Shown: in pieces, positions 46,501 through 58,038 of the stretch
Layout: the number at the start of each line of letters is the position of its first letter
Position numbering within the stretch: position 1 is the first letter of the stretch
Assembly: GCA_963921425.1 (NCBI GenBank)
Contig: OY992834.1
Coordinates: 26,859,923-26,923,922 of the forward strand
DNA from: Dryas octopetala
Lineage: Eukaryota; Streptophyta; Magnoliopsida; Rosales; Rosaceae
Direction of reading: 5' to 3'
Length of the DNA: 64,000 nt
Made by a program: the position numbers and the translations under genes
The notes under the pieces: model-generated
What the model was told of the DNA's origin: nothing
Database searches by the model: none
What the model saw: only the letters and a program-made list of their open reading frames with translations

Positions 46501-48256
46501 ACCTGCTACTCTTGTTGCTACCTTCTCTTCTCAAGTTTCCGAACCCACCTACTTCAGTCAAGCCTCCAAGTCTCCTAAATGGCGCCGGGCTATGACTGAG
46601 GAGTTTAATGCTCTTCTTCGCAACAAGACTTGGTCTCTTGTCCCTGCTTCTTCTTCTCACAATACCGTTGGTTGTAAGTGGGTATACAAGATCAAACAGA
46701 AGTCCGATGGGTCTCTTGAGCGCTATAAAACTCGTCTTGTGGCAAAGGGGTTTCATCAACAACATATGTTTGACTATGATGAAACTTTTAGCCCCATTGT
46801 CAAGCCTACTACTGTTCGTACCGTCCTTAGTTTGGAGGTCAATCGAGGATGGTCCATTCGTCAACTTGATATCAAGAATGCCTTCCTCCATAGTTTCCTT
46901 GATGAATATGTTTACATGACTCAACCACCTGGCTTCATTGATCCTGCTCATCCTACCCATGTCTGTAAGCTTCATCGTGCTCTCTATGGCCTCAAGCAAG
47001 CCCCGCGAGCATGGTTTCATCGCTTCAACACCTTTATTATCAAGGCCGGGTTTCGCCAAAGTCAAGCTGACTCTTCTCTTTTTGTTTACTCTCATGGCAC
47101 TCACTTTATGGTATTACTGTTATATGTTGATGATATTGTGGTTACAGGCAGCAGTTCATCTCTCCTCACTTCCTTTATACTGTGCTTGGGCGTGAATTTG
47201 AGATTAAGGACTTGAGACTTCTCCACTACTTTCTTGATCTTGAGGTTCTTCATACTGCTTCTGGGTTACATCTCTCTCAATCCAAGTACGCTGTAGACAT
47301 TCTCCGCCGTGTCTCCATGACTGATTGCAAGCCGTGCAACACTCATGTTGCGGAAAAAAAACTCAGTTGTCCCATCAGTATTGTTCTCCTCTTCCGGATC
47401 CTTCGGCATTTCGGCATTTGGTAGGCTCCCTCCAATATTTGACTCTCACCCGTCCTGATATAGCTTATGCAGTCAATCATGTTGCGCAATTTATGGCTTC
47501 CCTCACGCATACACATCTCATTGCTGCAAAACGAATCCATCGTTACATTAAAGGTTCTATCGACTTGGGCATTGTTTTTCGGCGCTCTCCTGGTGCATTG
47601 ACCATTCGTGCCTTCTCTGATGCTGATTGGACGGGCTGTCCTCGCCGTTCTACTTCCGATTACTTGGTTTATCATGGTGCCAATCTTGTTTCTTGGAGTT
47701 CTTCCAAACAACACACGGTTTCTCGTTCTAGCGCTGAATCCTAATATCGTGCTCTAGCTCATGCTTGTGCAGAACCCGTTTGGATTACTTATCTTCTCTG
47801 TGATCTGTATTAACCGGTTCCTTCTCAAATCACGCTTTATTGTGACAATCTCAGTACCACTTATATGCCTTCCAATCCTATCTTCCATGCTCGGACAAAG
47901 CATATTAGCTGGATTATCACTTTATGCATGAACGAGTTAAGTTAGGGTCCCATAAAGTCCAATATCTTCCCTCCATTGATCAGCCAGCTGATATTCTCAC
48001 CAAAGGTTTGCACAAGGCTCGATTTTTGCTTCTACAATCCAAACTTGTCTTCCCCAGGGCGTCAAGTTTGCGGGGGGTTGTTAAGCAAGTTCCCTTGGCA
48101 CTCAAGGATTCCTTACTTGACTAGTCTCCTAGTTGTGTTCTCTTAGGATTCCTTGTATATTGTGTTTCTGATTTCTTATAAACCAAGTCTCTCTCTTGTA
48201 TAAATATGTGCACGTATGATCAATAAAGATAAGCCATTCAATTATAATCTTCTACA
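43591..48256 (+). mobile_element. Fossil copia retrotransposon with both LTRs
   Basis: LTRs are 43591-43767 (177 bp) and 48079-48256 (178 bp). A GATTC duplication flanks it at 43586-43590 and 48257-48261. The primer site TGGTATCAAAG is at 43768 and the polypurine tract TTTGCGGGGGG just before the second LTR. Domain order is gag (about 43850-44690, Gly/Arg-rich tail), protease (about 44990), integrase (about 45300-45900), reverse transcriptase (about 46580-47200) and RNase H (about 47440-48060). The coding region is broken, with about eight interruptions. By my count the LTRs differ at 8 positions plus one indel, roughly 4.5 %, suggesting about one to two million years under commonly used plant rates (inference). 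It is probably of the Ale lineage. Confidence 0.95.
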
Positions 48257-48568
48257 GATTCGGTTCGGTTAAAACCGAAAATTTTCATATTGAAAACCAA
48301 AACCAACCACAAAGTTTGGATTGGTTTGGTTTGATATCCGAAAATAAAAACAAACAATAAAAAAAATCAGACCAAACCAATCCGGTCGGTTTGATTCGGT
48401 TTGAAACTTGATTTTTCGGTATTTTTGCACACCCCTATCTAGCAGCATCCAGAACATATTGATGATTTCACTTGTACTGCTCAACGATACTTCAATGCCT
48501 TGAATAAGCCAACACTCCAAAGCTCATTTAACACTCCAATTTCTCTTGAATCTCAGCTGCAAATCCAC

Positions 48569-48804
48569 CAAAATCAAAACAGAGCACACAAACTTTGTGT
48601 GGCCTTGTATTGAGCGAGCTTGAGGAACATGGGCATGGCAAGGTTGGTGTGGGGAGAGTCGCACGAGTCACTATCGTTGCTGGGCAAATCTATCAATACC
48701 AGATCTGAATGATGCGGGGTGGAAGAGAGAGGAAGAGAAAGTAAGAGTGAAAATCCAATGGCTCTCATAGTATATTTATATGAAGGGTAGTTTAGACCTT
48801 TCAC
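48569..48804 (-). other. Short ORF in the outer element, unassigned
   Basis: A minus-strand ATG at 48766 opens about 64 codons (MRAIGFSLLLSLPLSS.., signal-peptide-like). A TATATTT-type motif lies just upstream. It sits in the right flank of the outer Mutator-like element, whose interiors often hold promoter-like sequence. The family is not recognised. Confidence 0.25.
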
Positions 48805-49029
48805 ATGCCAACGAGATTAAAAAAGATTAGTTTTAAAACTGAGAGTTAAAAAAGTAGGTTTGGTATTAAAAACGGTAAGTTTACAAGATTTCTCAAAATA
48901 ATTCCCTCACTTTATTTTTCCCAATATGGCTGGGCTGGGTATATATAGAATTCAATGATACAAGCCGTACATAACAATGAAAGATACAAATAGGAAATGT
49001 ACACAACAAGTAATTGGAAGAGATGCTAC

Positions 49030-49275
49030 ATACTCGTTTTCTTTGATGATGCCAGAGACCTTATGGCACAATTCCGCTATTGTGTGTGTCAGCAAAGGAA
49101 TGGTTATAAGGTTGCCCATTCTATTGCTCGACATGCTTTAGCTTGTTTTAATTTTTTGGTTTGGGTTAAAGATGAGTTTTTGTGGCTTTCCAGTTTATTG
49201 TCTGATGTTCTTTTTAGTTTTCCCATAATTTTAATGAAATTCGTTTTCCTTATAAAAATAATAATAAGAGTTTGT
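49030..49275 (+). mobile_element. LINE 3' end (RNase H tail), 5' truncated
   Basis: Reads DARDLMAQFRYC, then NGYKVAHSIARHALACFNFL and WLSSLLSDVLF. The pattern N-x-VAHSLAR-x-AL..W..PxxLxxLLxxD is typical of the RNase H domain closing plant L1-type LINEs. The usual AATGAAATTCGTTTTCC tail follows. The reverse transcriptase is absent. Confidence 0.75.
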
Positions 49276-50649
49276 AATCATGTAACTCATAAGTTATCTC
49301 AATTAATGTGCCTAATCTTGTAAGGAACCAATGTATAAGATAAAAGATGAAAATAGCCGGTTATGACTTCTCTCCCTCATTCAGACTAATATTTATATAG
49401 CTGATGATGAGTTTTATTCATTAAAGTTCCAGCTTTTCATAAACTAAAAAAAAAAAAATAAAAAAAAAAAACCTTTAACATCTACCTTTCTCTCTGTTTT
49501 TCTTTTTTCCCTATACTCTTCTTTAATTTATAAAAAAAAAAATGTACAAACATTTCCACATTTTGTCTATACAATGCATATTAATTATAAATCAAATGTA
49601 AAATTTTAAATTACGAGATCTTTTGAGAATAATGAATCATCACAATTTATTGATCATGTTGATGATAGATTAAACGAAAATGATAGATTGATAAGTGATA
49701 ACCATATCATGCTATCAAGTTAACATGATGGATCAAAAAGAAGAGAAGACAATTTGGGTGGCCAGCAATTTCTCACTGTTTCCTCTTTGCCAGGAACTGT
49801 TGATCGATCGATCTTGAAGGCTGATTGTTTTCTTTGCGACCATTTGGTCCTTCATAAACCATTCAATCATTGATTTTATTTTTTCTTTTAGAGTTTCAGC
49901 TTTATTGATCACTCTACTCGATCAAGAGCATGTGACTGACAAGATAGCCCCACCGTCCATCAGATTTATTTTATTTTTTGTTATTTTTTGAAAAACTAAA
50001 TGTGTTGTAAAGCATTTCCGTAATTTTTTTTTTTTTTGATGAATCTAACGGTTTAGATGAACCAACAAAAAATAATGGAACAATCTTGATCATGCTTTTT
50101 AGTCATCATCCATGTATATCTTTCTTTCAAGTGGGCCACAGCAAGTCCATATATATTTTTTTTATAGACCACTAATTTTTTATCTGAATTAAGAAGAGGG
50201 ACAAAAAATTGTTCGAAAGAGGAATCACTTTCCTAGCTGTGGCTTCAATTTTGAGAGAGAGAGCTAGAAACCGCAAACAAAAACTCACAAAAAATTGACC
50301 ATATCATGAAATTGGACCATAATATTATGATGTAGACAATTGATTCAATCTTGGGGTGCCAAGAATAGGGCTACGAGAATTTAAAAAAAAAAAAAAAAAA
50401 AACTGATATATATATATATATATTCAATTGGTTCCATGTGAGGGAGCTAGGTACTGGATAGGCCAAAACCCAAAAGTGAGTCATTGTCAAACAAAATGGG
50501 GAGCCGAATCGTATTCGGTTCATTTCATTTCAGCTTTATATTACAGATTAATCAGCTTTAAATCGACATGCTTAATTAATCATTTTAAATGATTTGACAC
50601 TTATCTAGCCTTAATAATTTTGGTGTTGTATACTTGTATATTTACCCAG
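49276..50649. other. AT-rich intergenic, no gene seen
   Basis: Contains poly(A)/poly(T) tracts (49445-49470, 50020-50035, 50382-50401). No coding or element structure was supported. Confidence 0.4.
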
Positions 50650-50840
50650 TAATGCTATACTTATCACATTTTTATACCACAATTTCATACCATCTTATAT
50701 GGCATTCATATATTGGACACTAAAAATTAAAAAATAAAACCTAAAAAAGAAAAAGGAAATACCCTTCCAATAAAGTAATGACACATTATGTAAAATGCAA
50801 ATATGAAAAAAAAAAATGTAGAACAACTAGCATTATTCAT
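50650..50840. mobile_element. MITE with TAATGCTA termini (copy 2)
   Basis: Reverse-oriented relative of 16265-16455: shared TAATGCTA ends, CCACAATTTCATACCATCTT and AAAGTAATGACACAT. Confidence 0.75.
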
Positions 50841-52400
50841 ATTTACCTTCTTCACTTCAACACTGCCTTCTTCAGACAATTTTTGGTACTGGCATTAATT
50901 TCTTTAAATTTTTGGTGATTTCTGGATTAGTCGACACAACTTTTGATGTCTTGATATATCATTGTGATAGTTGTGAAGATGTCAAGTGTTATGGGATATT
51001 TAAAAAATTAATTATATTATTATATAATAGTCTATAAGGTATTGAGCCTCTCCATTAATAGTCAATTTATTTTGAGATAATTGTATAAATTTTTGTATAG
51101 TATCATAGCTCTCTAATTTAATTGGTGCCACATGTGCAAAGGCGTGTGTGGTAGAGTAAATAATCTCTTAGACTCAAATGGATTGAGTTGAAAATTACAT
51201 TATTTTCCTTTCAACTCCATACAGTATAAACCATATCTAGAGACCCAAACAGTATGCTTGATCTTTGTTAAGTAAACATCTAATAATATGTCATATTGTA
51301 CTCTTCTCTCCTCCTAGGCTGTGGCTTTAATTAGGTAGATTGTCATGTGTATAATCATTATCCTAAGGGTTGGCAAAAAGGGGCAATTCTTCTTAGTAAC
51401 CAATATCTAAGGATTTTTGTGGTCCTTTATTGCCTGGAAAGTCCTAACTTCAATTTTTAATTAACATAGTAGGTATTTTAATAGAGTACTGATGTTATTG
51501 CTACCCTCTCTTTACTCACCCCACCCACCTGTCTTTTTCATCTCCACAATTTTTTATCTATATATTGAGAAAAAATTTACTTGTCTTACCTAGCTCAAAA
51601 TCCAATATTCTTAAAATATTTCTAAATACTGTAAAACCATAATTCTAAGGGCTTATATTTTTCAAAAGCCGAAACCAAAAGTAACCTACATGTTTATGCG
51701 GTGAAAACTGATCCAGCTCAGCATCTTTGTTTTTGTTTTTTTAAAAACATTGTCGACTAACAACCATTTATTAGTGTGCAACATTGATAACTAAAAGGTC
51801 TTATATTAATATATCATAAATTAATAAATTAAAATAAAACAAAAAATTCAAACTTATAGAGTCACATTTACCATAAGTAACCTGTTTTGATAGTGACAAT
51901 TATTCTTTGAAAAAAAAAAAAATTACAAATTTTGTTCACTTATTTTATTCCTAATTCAATTTTGGTTTATGATCTTTTTTAAGTTCAATTTTAGTCTACT
52001 TATTTTATACATAGTTCAATTTTAGTCCACTATATTTTTTAAGTTATGATTTTAAATATTTTTAGTTTTGTTTTCTTCAGTTATAATTGAAATATAAGTT
52101 ATATTTTATCGTTTTTTAGTTATAGGAACCAATTTGGAATATTAGAATAAAAGAGAATTGAAGTTTGGTGAAATTTAAAAAATTTGAAAATTTCCTAGGA
52201 GTGAGTTGAAAATTTTCTAAGAGGGAGTTGAAAATTTTGGGCCATGTAGGTAGGAGTGAGTTGTTTGGATATTGTCATTTTATTATTTATTTATCCTAAA
52301 TAAAATGTTAAGTCAAACTTTGTTAATCAGACTCTTGGTTGTTACTTTCATCCAAAACTAATTTACCAAGTCAATATCATATTATCCAATATATATATAT
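50841..52400. other. AT-rich intergenic with a possible Mutator-type end
   Basis: At 51925-52045 repeated TTCAATTTTGGTTTA/AGTTCAATTTTAGTC blocks resemble the Mutator-type end at 20891. No partner end was found. Confidence 0.35.
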
Positions 52401-54083
52401 TTATAATTAATATTACCAAAATATAAATATCTCATATTTATTATTTTGGGCTTTGCCTAAATTCAACTTACTTGGACTTTGGGCTTGTTTAGGTCTAACT
52501 CAAATATTAATTATAATTACAAGTCCAAATCCAATTCAAACTTTAATTAATTATTCACAATAATAAATGTCAACCTAATAATTAATTAATCTCATTAATT
52601 AATTATATCTTCCATCTACCATTTTATTGCTTGATACCTTCCTTATATAGAGTGTGACATCTTAGGCTCTAATTTTTCTAGCAGTGGAATTTATCGTCTT
52701 TGATTATATCACACTTTTAAAATAAAAATAATTAATAAAACTTATTTATTTATTAATTCTTTTATTCCACAAGACATGATTGACAAATAGTAGTGTATAT
52801 CATGATTACCCAGAACAACCAGATTGTTGGTGAATTTATTCAATTATAATCTGATCGTAATATATACTTCTGTCATACAATAACCCGAACATAAACAATA
52901 GGGCATGGAAAGTACTCTTTGTCAATCCTCTGTAAATGTTCATATGTCTAGACATCTTCTAACAAATATTGTCCAATCTTATTATTTGAGAAAACCCTTT
53001 TCTCAAACTATAATCTAATGTTCTGGCTAGAGTTTACAGGACAACTATCATAAAATGTCACATATATAGATTATTCGCCTTCTTTACGGAAGGTGACAGA
53101 TTCCTTGTCGTACAACTATGATCCTTCGTACATGAATCACTAGATCTGATCCATACGTACTCCAAGTCCCTATTGCGAGTATGGATACATTGTATACTCA
53201 AAGTCTAGTCATACATGCACAAGGCAACACATAGTGCTTCAGGTCAAAGGATTCTTTACGACATTATAATTAAGGAATCTTATTTGACATGTCGTAAAAC
53301 TCCAAACAAGAATTCTTTCAATGGTCGCATTCAGTGAACTTAATCCCGGATTAAGCATCCACTTGTTTATCATAGTGTCAATCTACACAAAATAAACTGA
53401 GACTTATCATCCACCCTAAAGGTGCTGATATAGAATCATATATATCCAATATGTGATCCATTGATCAAGAACGTCTTTAGGAAATAAGAGGTAAGGAGTA
53501 AAGGTCTCACATATTCTAATTCCTAGAATACGTTTTCCTTATCTTAATATCCATGGAAATTTTGAGGGATGTCCCAAACTCAGATTTTAATGGATTTAAA
53601 AGTCCAACAAAATTTAGGTGTTCTCAATTAGGATTTTAATGGATTCCATAGAAATCTAAGTGTCCCCAACTCGGATTTTAATGGATTCCTTAGAAATCCA
53701 AGTATCCTAATAAACTGATGGATTTCATTAAGTGGTAGATTTTAATGGATTCCTTAGAAATCCAAATATCTTAAAAAACTGATGGATTTCGTTAAGTGGT
53801 GGATTATAATGGATTTGGATGGATTATAATGGATTTTTTACACATGACAGATTTCATGATAATTCCAGCTATTTCTCTTGGATTTTGATGGATTCTATAG
53901 ATTTTAAAATTCATTAAAATCTGAGTTTGGGACACCCCCCCCCCACCATTTATGTATTGGTTCAATATATCACATATATTGATATATGAATACATAAAAT
54001 AAATCTTGCACTTTTGTGTATTTATTTTATTAATTCCTAAAACTCTAATTATAAATTGGCTTTTAGTGCATACACCTAACAAT
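52400..54083 (-). mobile_element. Fossil LTR (probably copia), reverse orientation, split by a MITE
   Basis: Read on the minus strand it starts TGTTAGGTGTATGCACTAAA at 54083 and contains a TATA-like CTCTATATAAGG near 52655-52644. The TGTTAGGTGTATGC start is that of a common plant copia LTR, from memory. The left limit is not resolved. No coding region is attached, so it is a solo or partial LTR. Confidence 0.55.
53566..53945. mobile_element. MITE with GGGATGTCCCAAACTCAG termini
   Basis: Left GATGTCCCAAACTCAGATTT and the right end read inward GGTGTCCCAAACTCAGATTT are inverted copies. The interior is built of GATTTTAATGGATTCC and AGAAATCCAAGTAT repeats. A C-tract closes the right end. Confidence 0.8.
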
Positions 54084-54868
54084 TTGGATGTCTACAATTA
54101 TATCCATAGAATTCTACTCATGGGACTGATGGGAGAGTTTGTTGTGCTACTGAAAGATAATGAAATGAGAAGAAGAACATGCGATTTCATGTGGCAAGGA
54201 TGTGACTACAAACGTTTAAAAGAAAACGGTATACTAAGCAAATTACAGGGTTTAAATAGAGGAGTGGGACGTACATGTCCTGAGGATACCAATAGATGGT
54301 ATCCTCATCCTCTTCTCTCTCTCCATCTCTCTCCTCTCTCTCTTTTTCTCTATCCTTCTTTCTCTCTCCCTTTCTCTCTTTCTCTCTCCTTGGGGATACC
54401 ACACACCAGTGATAGGTAAGTTTTATTCTAAATAGAGCCACTTATGGCTTAATGATCATTTTACAAAAAAGTGTATTTAGATCTTATATAATAGTAGAAA
54501 AAGAGATGGAGATAATATGTATATGATATGTACATATATTATTAGTATCTTACGGTATTTTTATGTTTTTATGTTTGAAATTTTTTAATGTTTAAAATTT
54601 CAGTCTTTTATTCTCACTTATATTATACGAATATGTGAATAATATGTAAAATATACATGCATAATACGTTTATTTTTTTAAAAAATATTTCTTTGTGTGA
54701 TTGAAAAGAAGTACAGGACACATGAGCATCTTAAAAGTAAATACATATATGTATATTATGCAAATGCACTAGCTTGACGTATACTTATATAATTTCTTAT
54801 TATCATTAATGAGTAATTTTCAACACGACATGATATACAATGCTCAAATCAAACACATTATAAAATAT
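54084..54868. other. Intergenic with a CT-rich tract
   Basis: A (TCTC)-rich stretch at 54310-54395 produces long incidental frames. No gene was recognised. Confidence 0.4.
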
Positions 54869-55226
54869 AGAGTAAAATGCATCATTAGTCCACATACTTT
54901 TATTATTTTCCTATGTTGGTCCACGATCTAATTTTTGTCTCACTCTAGTCCAGTTTGTAATTGACGTGTCCCAATGTAGTCCATTCAATCACTTTTGGGC
55001 TAACGACCATCTATTTCTGTCACGTGCCATACACGCGAGCTTTTTGAGAGGGCAAAAAACTATTTCATGCAAGATTGAAAGGTCCAATGTGTTATTTTCC
55101 TACACTCTTGCCACCATCTCCAAAATAGTAATAAAAAAAAGAGTTTGATAAAAGAAAATAAAACAAAATCTAAGGATTCATAAGCCCACCATCGTTGGCC
55201 TTCACTACCTTCACGACCCCACCCCA

Positions 55227-55257
55227 CCCTCCCTCCCTCCCTCCCTCCCTCCCTCCC
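55227..55257. repeat. (CCCT)n tract, eight C-runs
   Basis: Eight CCC runs separated by single T. The minus strand is (GGGA)n and fits the G-quadruplex pattern. Confidence 0.95.
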
Positions 55258-55626
55258 TATCTCTGACCACCGGGTGGCGCCACCCCGCCAGCACTCAGCC
55301 CCGACCCACCCATTCCCCTGGCGCTGACAAAGTCGGATCTAAAGGTGTGCTCTGGCTATTACTGTAGGCATATATGCACTATGGACTCCGTGGACTAGGC
55401 CTGGCAAACGGGTCGTGTTTTGCGGATTCGGCTCAAACTTGATACGACTCGTTGGTGTTAACAAGTATACATGACATGACCTGTTAACCTACGGGTGACA
55501 AAAACCCGACACGAATACGATCGGAAAAATAATGGGTGAACACGACACGATCCGTTTCACCCGTTAAGAAAAAAAAAATTAAAAACCATATTATTCTTCA
55601 AATTCATATGTTAACCCACCCAATTA

Positions 55627-55809
55627 TAAAGCAATTCCACGCATGATATTTCTTGAAAGTTCTGAAAGCAATGAGAAACAAAAAGTTGTAGGCAGAAGAA
55701 TATTAAAGGATAAAAAAGGAAAGAAAGTTGGTTCTCCGGAAAAAGCATACCTGTGCAAAGGTTGATATATTCCTCCATCAATTGCTTCAAGTTTGGGGGA
55801 CTAATTGGC
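55627..55809 (-). pseudogene. Two-exon fragment of a 2-oxoglutarate-dependent dioxygenase
   Basis: On the minus strand an AG acceptor is followed by exon 55809-55751 (PISPPNLKQLMEEYINLCT), a GTATGC donor, an intron of about 90 bp ending TTTCAG, and then ELSRNIMRGIAL. The phases match across the intron. The peptide resembles the plant 2OG-Fe(II) oxygenase stretch that precedes GIALALGG (from memory). Only about 30 residues are present, without iron- or 2OG-binding residues. It looks like host sequence carried by the hAT-like element. Confidence 0.55.
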
Positions 55810-55939
55810 CTACATAAAGGATCATAGGACATAACAATCAAATCCAATACCATTATGGAAGCAATCCATCATTAAGTCTACAAAAAGCTCACAAGGGTGA
55901 TCCAGTACCTTTGGTTATATTTTCCCCAATGGAAAATAC

Positions 55940-56092
55940 TTGGGTACTCATAAATGAATACCAAGCTTGTCTTTACAACTAATTACATGAGCTCATGATG
56001 GGGCCCACCACCTTCTCTCTCATGGTGGACCCTATTATGGGCTCATGTGATTGGTTGTGAGGACAAGCTTGTACTCATTTCTGAGTACCCAA
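55940..56092. mobile_element. MITE, 153 bp palindromic
   Basis: TTGGGTACTCATAAATGAAT..TACTCATTTCTGAGTACCCAA ends are inverted, and the centre GGGGCCCACCACC..GGTGGACCC is also palindromic. It lies inside the hAT-like element. Confidence 0.85.
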
Positions 56093-56984
56093 ACACTGCC
56101 CTTCCCCAATTATCTAATATCCTATGCAAGCCAAATTTTCGTGGGTGATCGGCTTTGCTTAATTTTGATCCTTTAGCGTGGCTGGGTTTTGGGGCAAGTG
56201 AAGCACACAAGGAGAGAGAGGATGCAGCGGCGAGTCCATTGTCGCCAGCCTTGCCGGCATCGGCCACTGGATAGTCGCAAAAAGAAGTGAGAAGAAAATC
56301 AGTGAGAGAGAAGAGAGAAGCCGAAAAGCAGATCAAGGAGAGGGAAAAGAGAAGCAGGGGCGCAAGGTTGAGGAATGAGGGGAAAATGAAAAAATAACCT
56401 TGAAATGTCAATTTTGCCTTTTTCTTAACGGGTGACCCGCAAATTAACCCGACACGAACCGTTATCTTAACGGATCACTAATCGGTAATACTGATATCAA
56501 CCCAGCTCGATAAACTCTAACCCGAACACTGAAATTTTTGTGTCGTTTCGGGTCGTGAGCATTTTTGCTAGGTCTACCATGAACCTACCACCACCATTGA
56601 AGAGCTACTGATCATAGTAAAGGAGACCTCTATTGTTGATGAGGTTTTTGTAGCAGTTGTTTTCACAAGCCATAGGGGTTTGTAAATCAAGTGGAGCCAA
56701 ATCTTTGATTTCCTTGTTTGGGCCAAAGAGGTGTCCTGGCGTCCCCCCCCCCCCCCAACCCAGCCCCGTCCCCATCAATCATCATCCCCAAAATTTCAGT
56801 AACCCCAACAATTATCAATTATCATAATCATCTAAACCCTCTACAGATCTCTTAGAAACCCCATCAATCATCATCATCATCCTCCAAATCTCTCCAAACC
56901 CACCCTCCTTCATCTTCCTTCACTTGCTTTTCTTTGCAAGCCCAAAAAAAGCCACCGTAGAGAGAGAAAGAGAGTGATAAAGAA

Positions 56985-56989
<5 letters not shown>

Positions 56990-57025
<36 letters not shown>
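56990..57025. repeat. (GA)n microsatellite
   Basis: About 18 GA units in the right interior of the Mutator-like element. Confidence 0.95.
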
Positions 57026-57028
<3 letters not shown>

Positions 57029-57512
57029 TGAGAGAAATAGAGTGAAAGACAAAGATAGAGTGAGAGAAGAGAGAGATGCGGCCATGGAGGGTTGTTTCTG
57101 GTGCGAGGAGGGATGAGGTAGATGGCCAAAGAGGGGGAGAAATGGGGAGAGAGGTGGGAGGAGAAGGGTCGGGTGGGTGAGGGGGTTTATGAATCCTTCC
57201 TTTTTTTTTTTTTTTTTTTTTTCTTTTAGGTTTTGTTTTTTGTTTTTTATTACTATTTTGGAGATGGCGGCAAGAGTGTAGGAAAATAATACATTGGACC
57301 TTTCAATCTTGCTCGAAAATACTTTTTTGCCCTCTCAAAAAGCCCAGGTATGCGGCACATGACAGAAATAGACGAATGTTAGCCCAAAAATGACGAAATT
57401 GACTACATTGTGACACGTAAATTACAAATTGGACTGGAGTGAGACAAAAATTAAATTGTTGATCAACATGGTTAAAGTATAAAAGTACGTAGACGAATGG
57501 TGCATTTTACTC

Positions 57513-57989
57513 TTGTTTTCCTTGTGTTTGGTCTGAAAGTGGATCGAAACCGTAGTCCCTGTCCCTGTCCGTTTTTGTTTTTTTGGTCTGAAATCTGAAT
57601 GCATAGTCTCTGCTGATCAAAGCCATTTCCTTGCAATTGACTCCATCAATTGACGTCCGTTATTTCTCACCGACGTCAACTCCTGATTGGCGGATTCAAG
57701 CACTCCAAATTCCAATCCGCTTAAATCCGCCCTCTCGGTTCCACTTCACCGCCCACCGGCTAAACCAGTCACCGCTCACTTCTTTAACCGCATAAACCCC
57801 GCAGTCGCTCCCACTTGCCCAACCGGTCTCACTGACTCCTACCACTTTTAAAAATCGGACTTGAATTTAGTCTTCATTTAAGCCACATTTGGTGTGAATT
57901 TCAATGCCTTCCTCCTCCATCCCCGCAAATTAAATCAATTTAAATTGCATTTCATCCCCATTTCCATTTCAATTTCGATTTCCTTCTAG
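57513..57989 (+). promoter_or_regulatory. Promoter region of the zinc-finger gene
   Basis: TGACGTC at 57651-57657 and GACGTCA at 57672-57678 form an inverted pair of as-1/CRE-type bZIP cores 14 bp apart. The Mutator-like element ends at 57512, so the promoter space is under 500 bp. No clear TATA was seen. Confidence 0.5.
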
Positions 57990-57995
57990 ACGTTA

Positions 57996-58038
<43 letters not shown>

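Larger units (their letters stand above)
41694..48438. mobile_element. hAT-type element interrupted by a foldback element and a copia element
   Basis: Ends TAGGGGTGTGCA and TGCACACCCCTA are inverted. CTAGCAG at 41687-41693 and 48439-48445 gives a 7 bp direct repeat, close to the 8 bp usual for hAT. The element's own sequence (41694-42352 and about 48262-48438) is rich in AACCAAACC/GGTTTGGTT. It has no transposase. Confidence 0.8.
40793..48907. mobile_element. Outer Mutator-like element enclosing a nest
   Basis: Inverted ends of about 70-80 bp share TTTTAATACCAAAC, CTACTTTT/TTACTTTT and AACTCTCA. The left end is near 40793-40860 and the right end near 48840-48907. No clear target duplication was seen. 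About 900 bp on the left and 470 bp on the right belong to it; the rest is inserted DNA. GTCGAC motifs cluster at 40920-40945. Confidence 0.5.
55396..56576. mobile_element. hAT-like element carrying dioxygenase-like exons
   Basis: Ends TAGGCCTGGCAAACGGGTCG and, inward from the right, TAGACCTAGCAAAAATGCTC. The 8 bp flanks CCGTGGAC (55388-55395) and CCATGAAC (56577-56584) agree at 6 of 8. Subterminal ACGGGTGACAAAAACCCGAC-like and AACCCGACACGAACC blocks are inverted. The exons are described at 55627-55809. Confidence 0.7.
54869..57512. mobile_element. Mutator-like element, 2.64 kb, with about 270 bp inverted repeats
   Basis: The left end AGAGTAAAATGCATCATTAG and the right end read inward AGAGTAAAATGCACCATTCG extend for about 270 bp, including CCATCTCCAAAATAGTAATA. 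No 9 bp duplication is visible. The interior has (CCCT)n on the left and (GA)n on the right, and is split by element 55396-56576. Confidence 0.85.

Noticed and set aside
53804-54419. Open frames of 92 and 137 codons
   Set aside because: They span the junction of a MITE, an LTR end and a CT-rich tract; no domain.
56864-57129. Leu/Ser-rich minus-strand frames
   Set aside because: Antisense of the (GA)n tract in the Mutator-like element.
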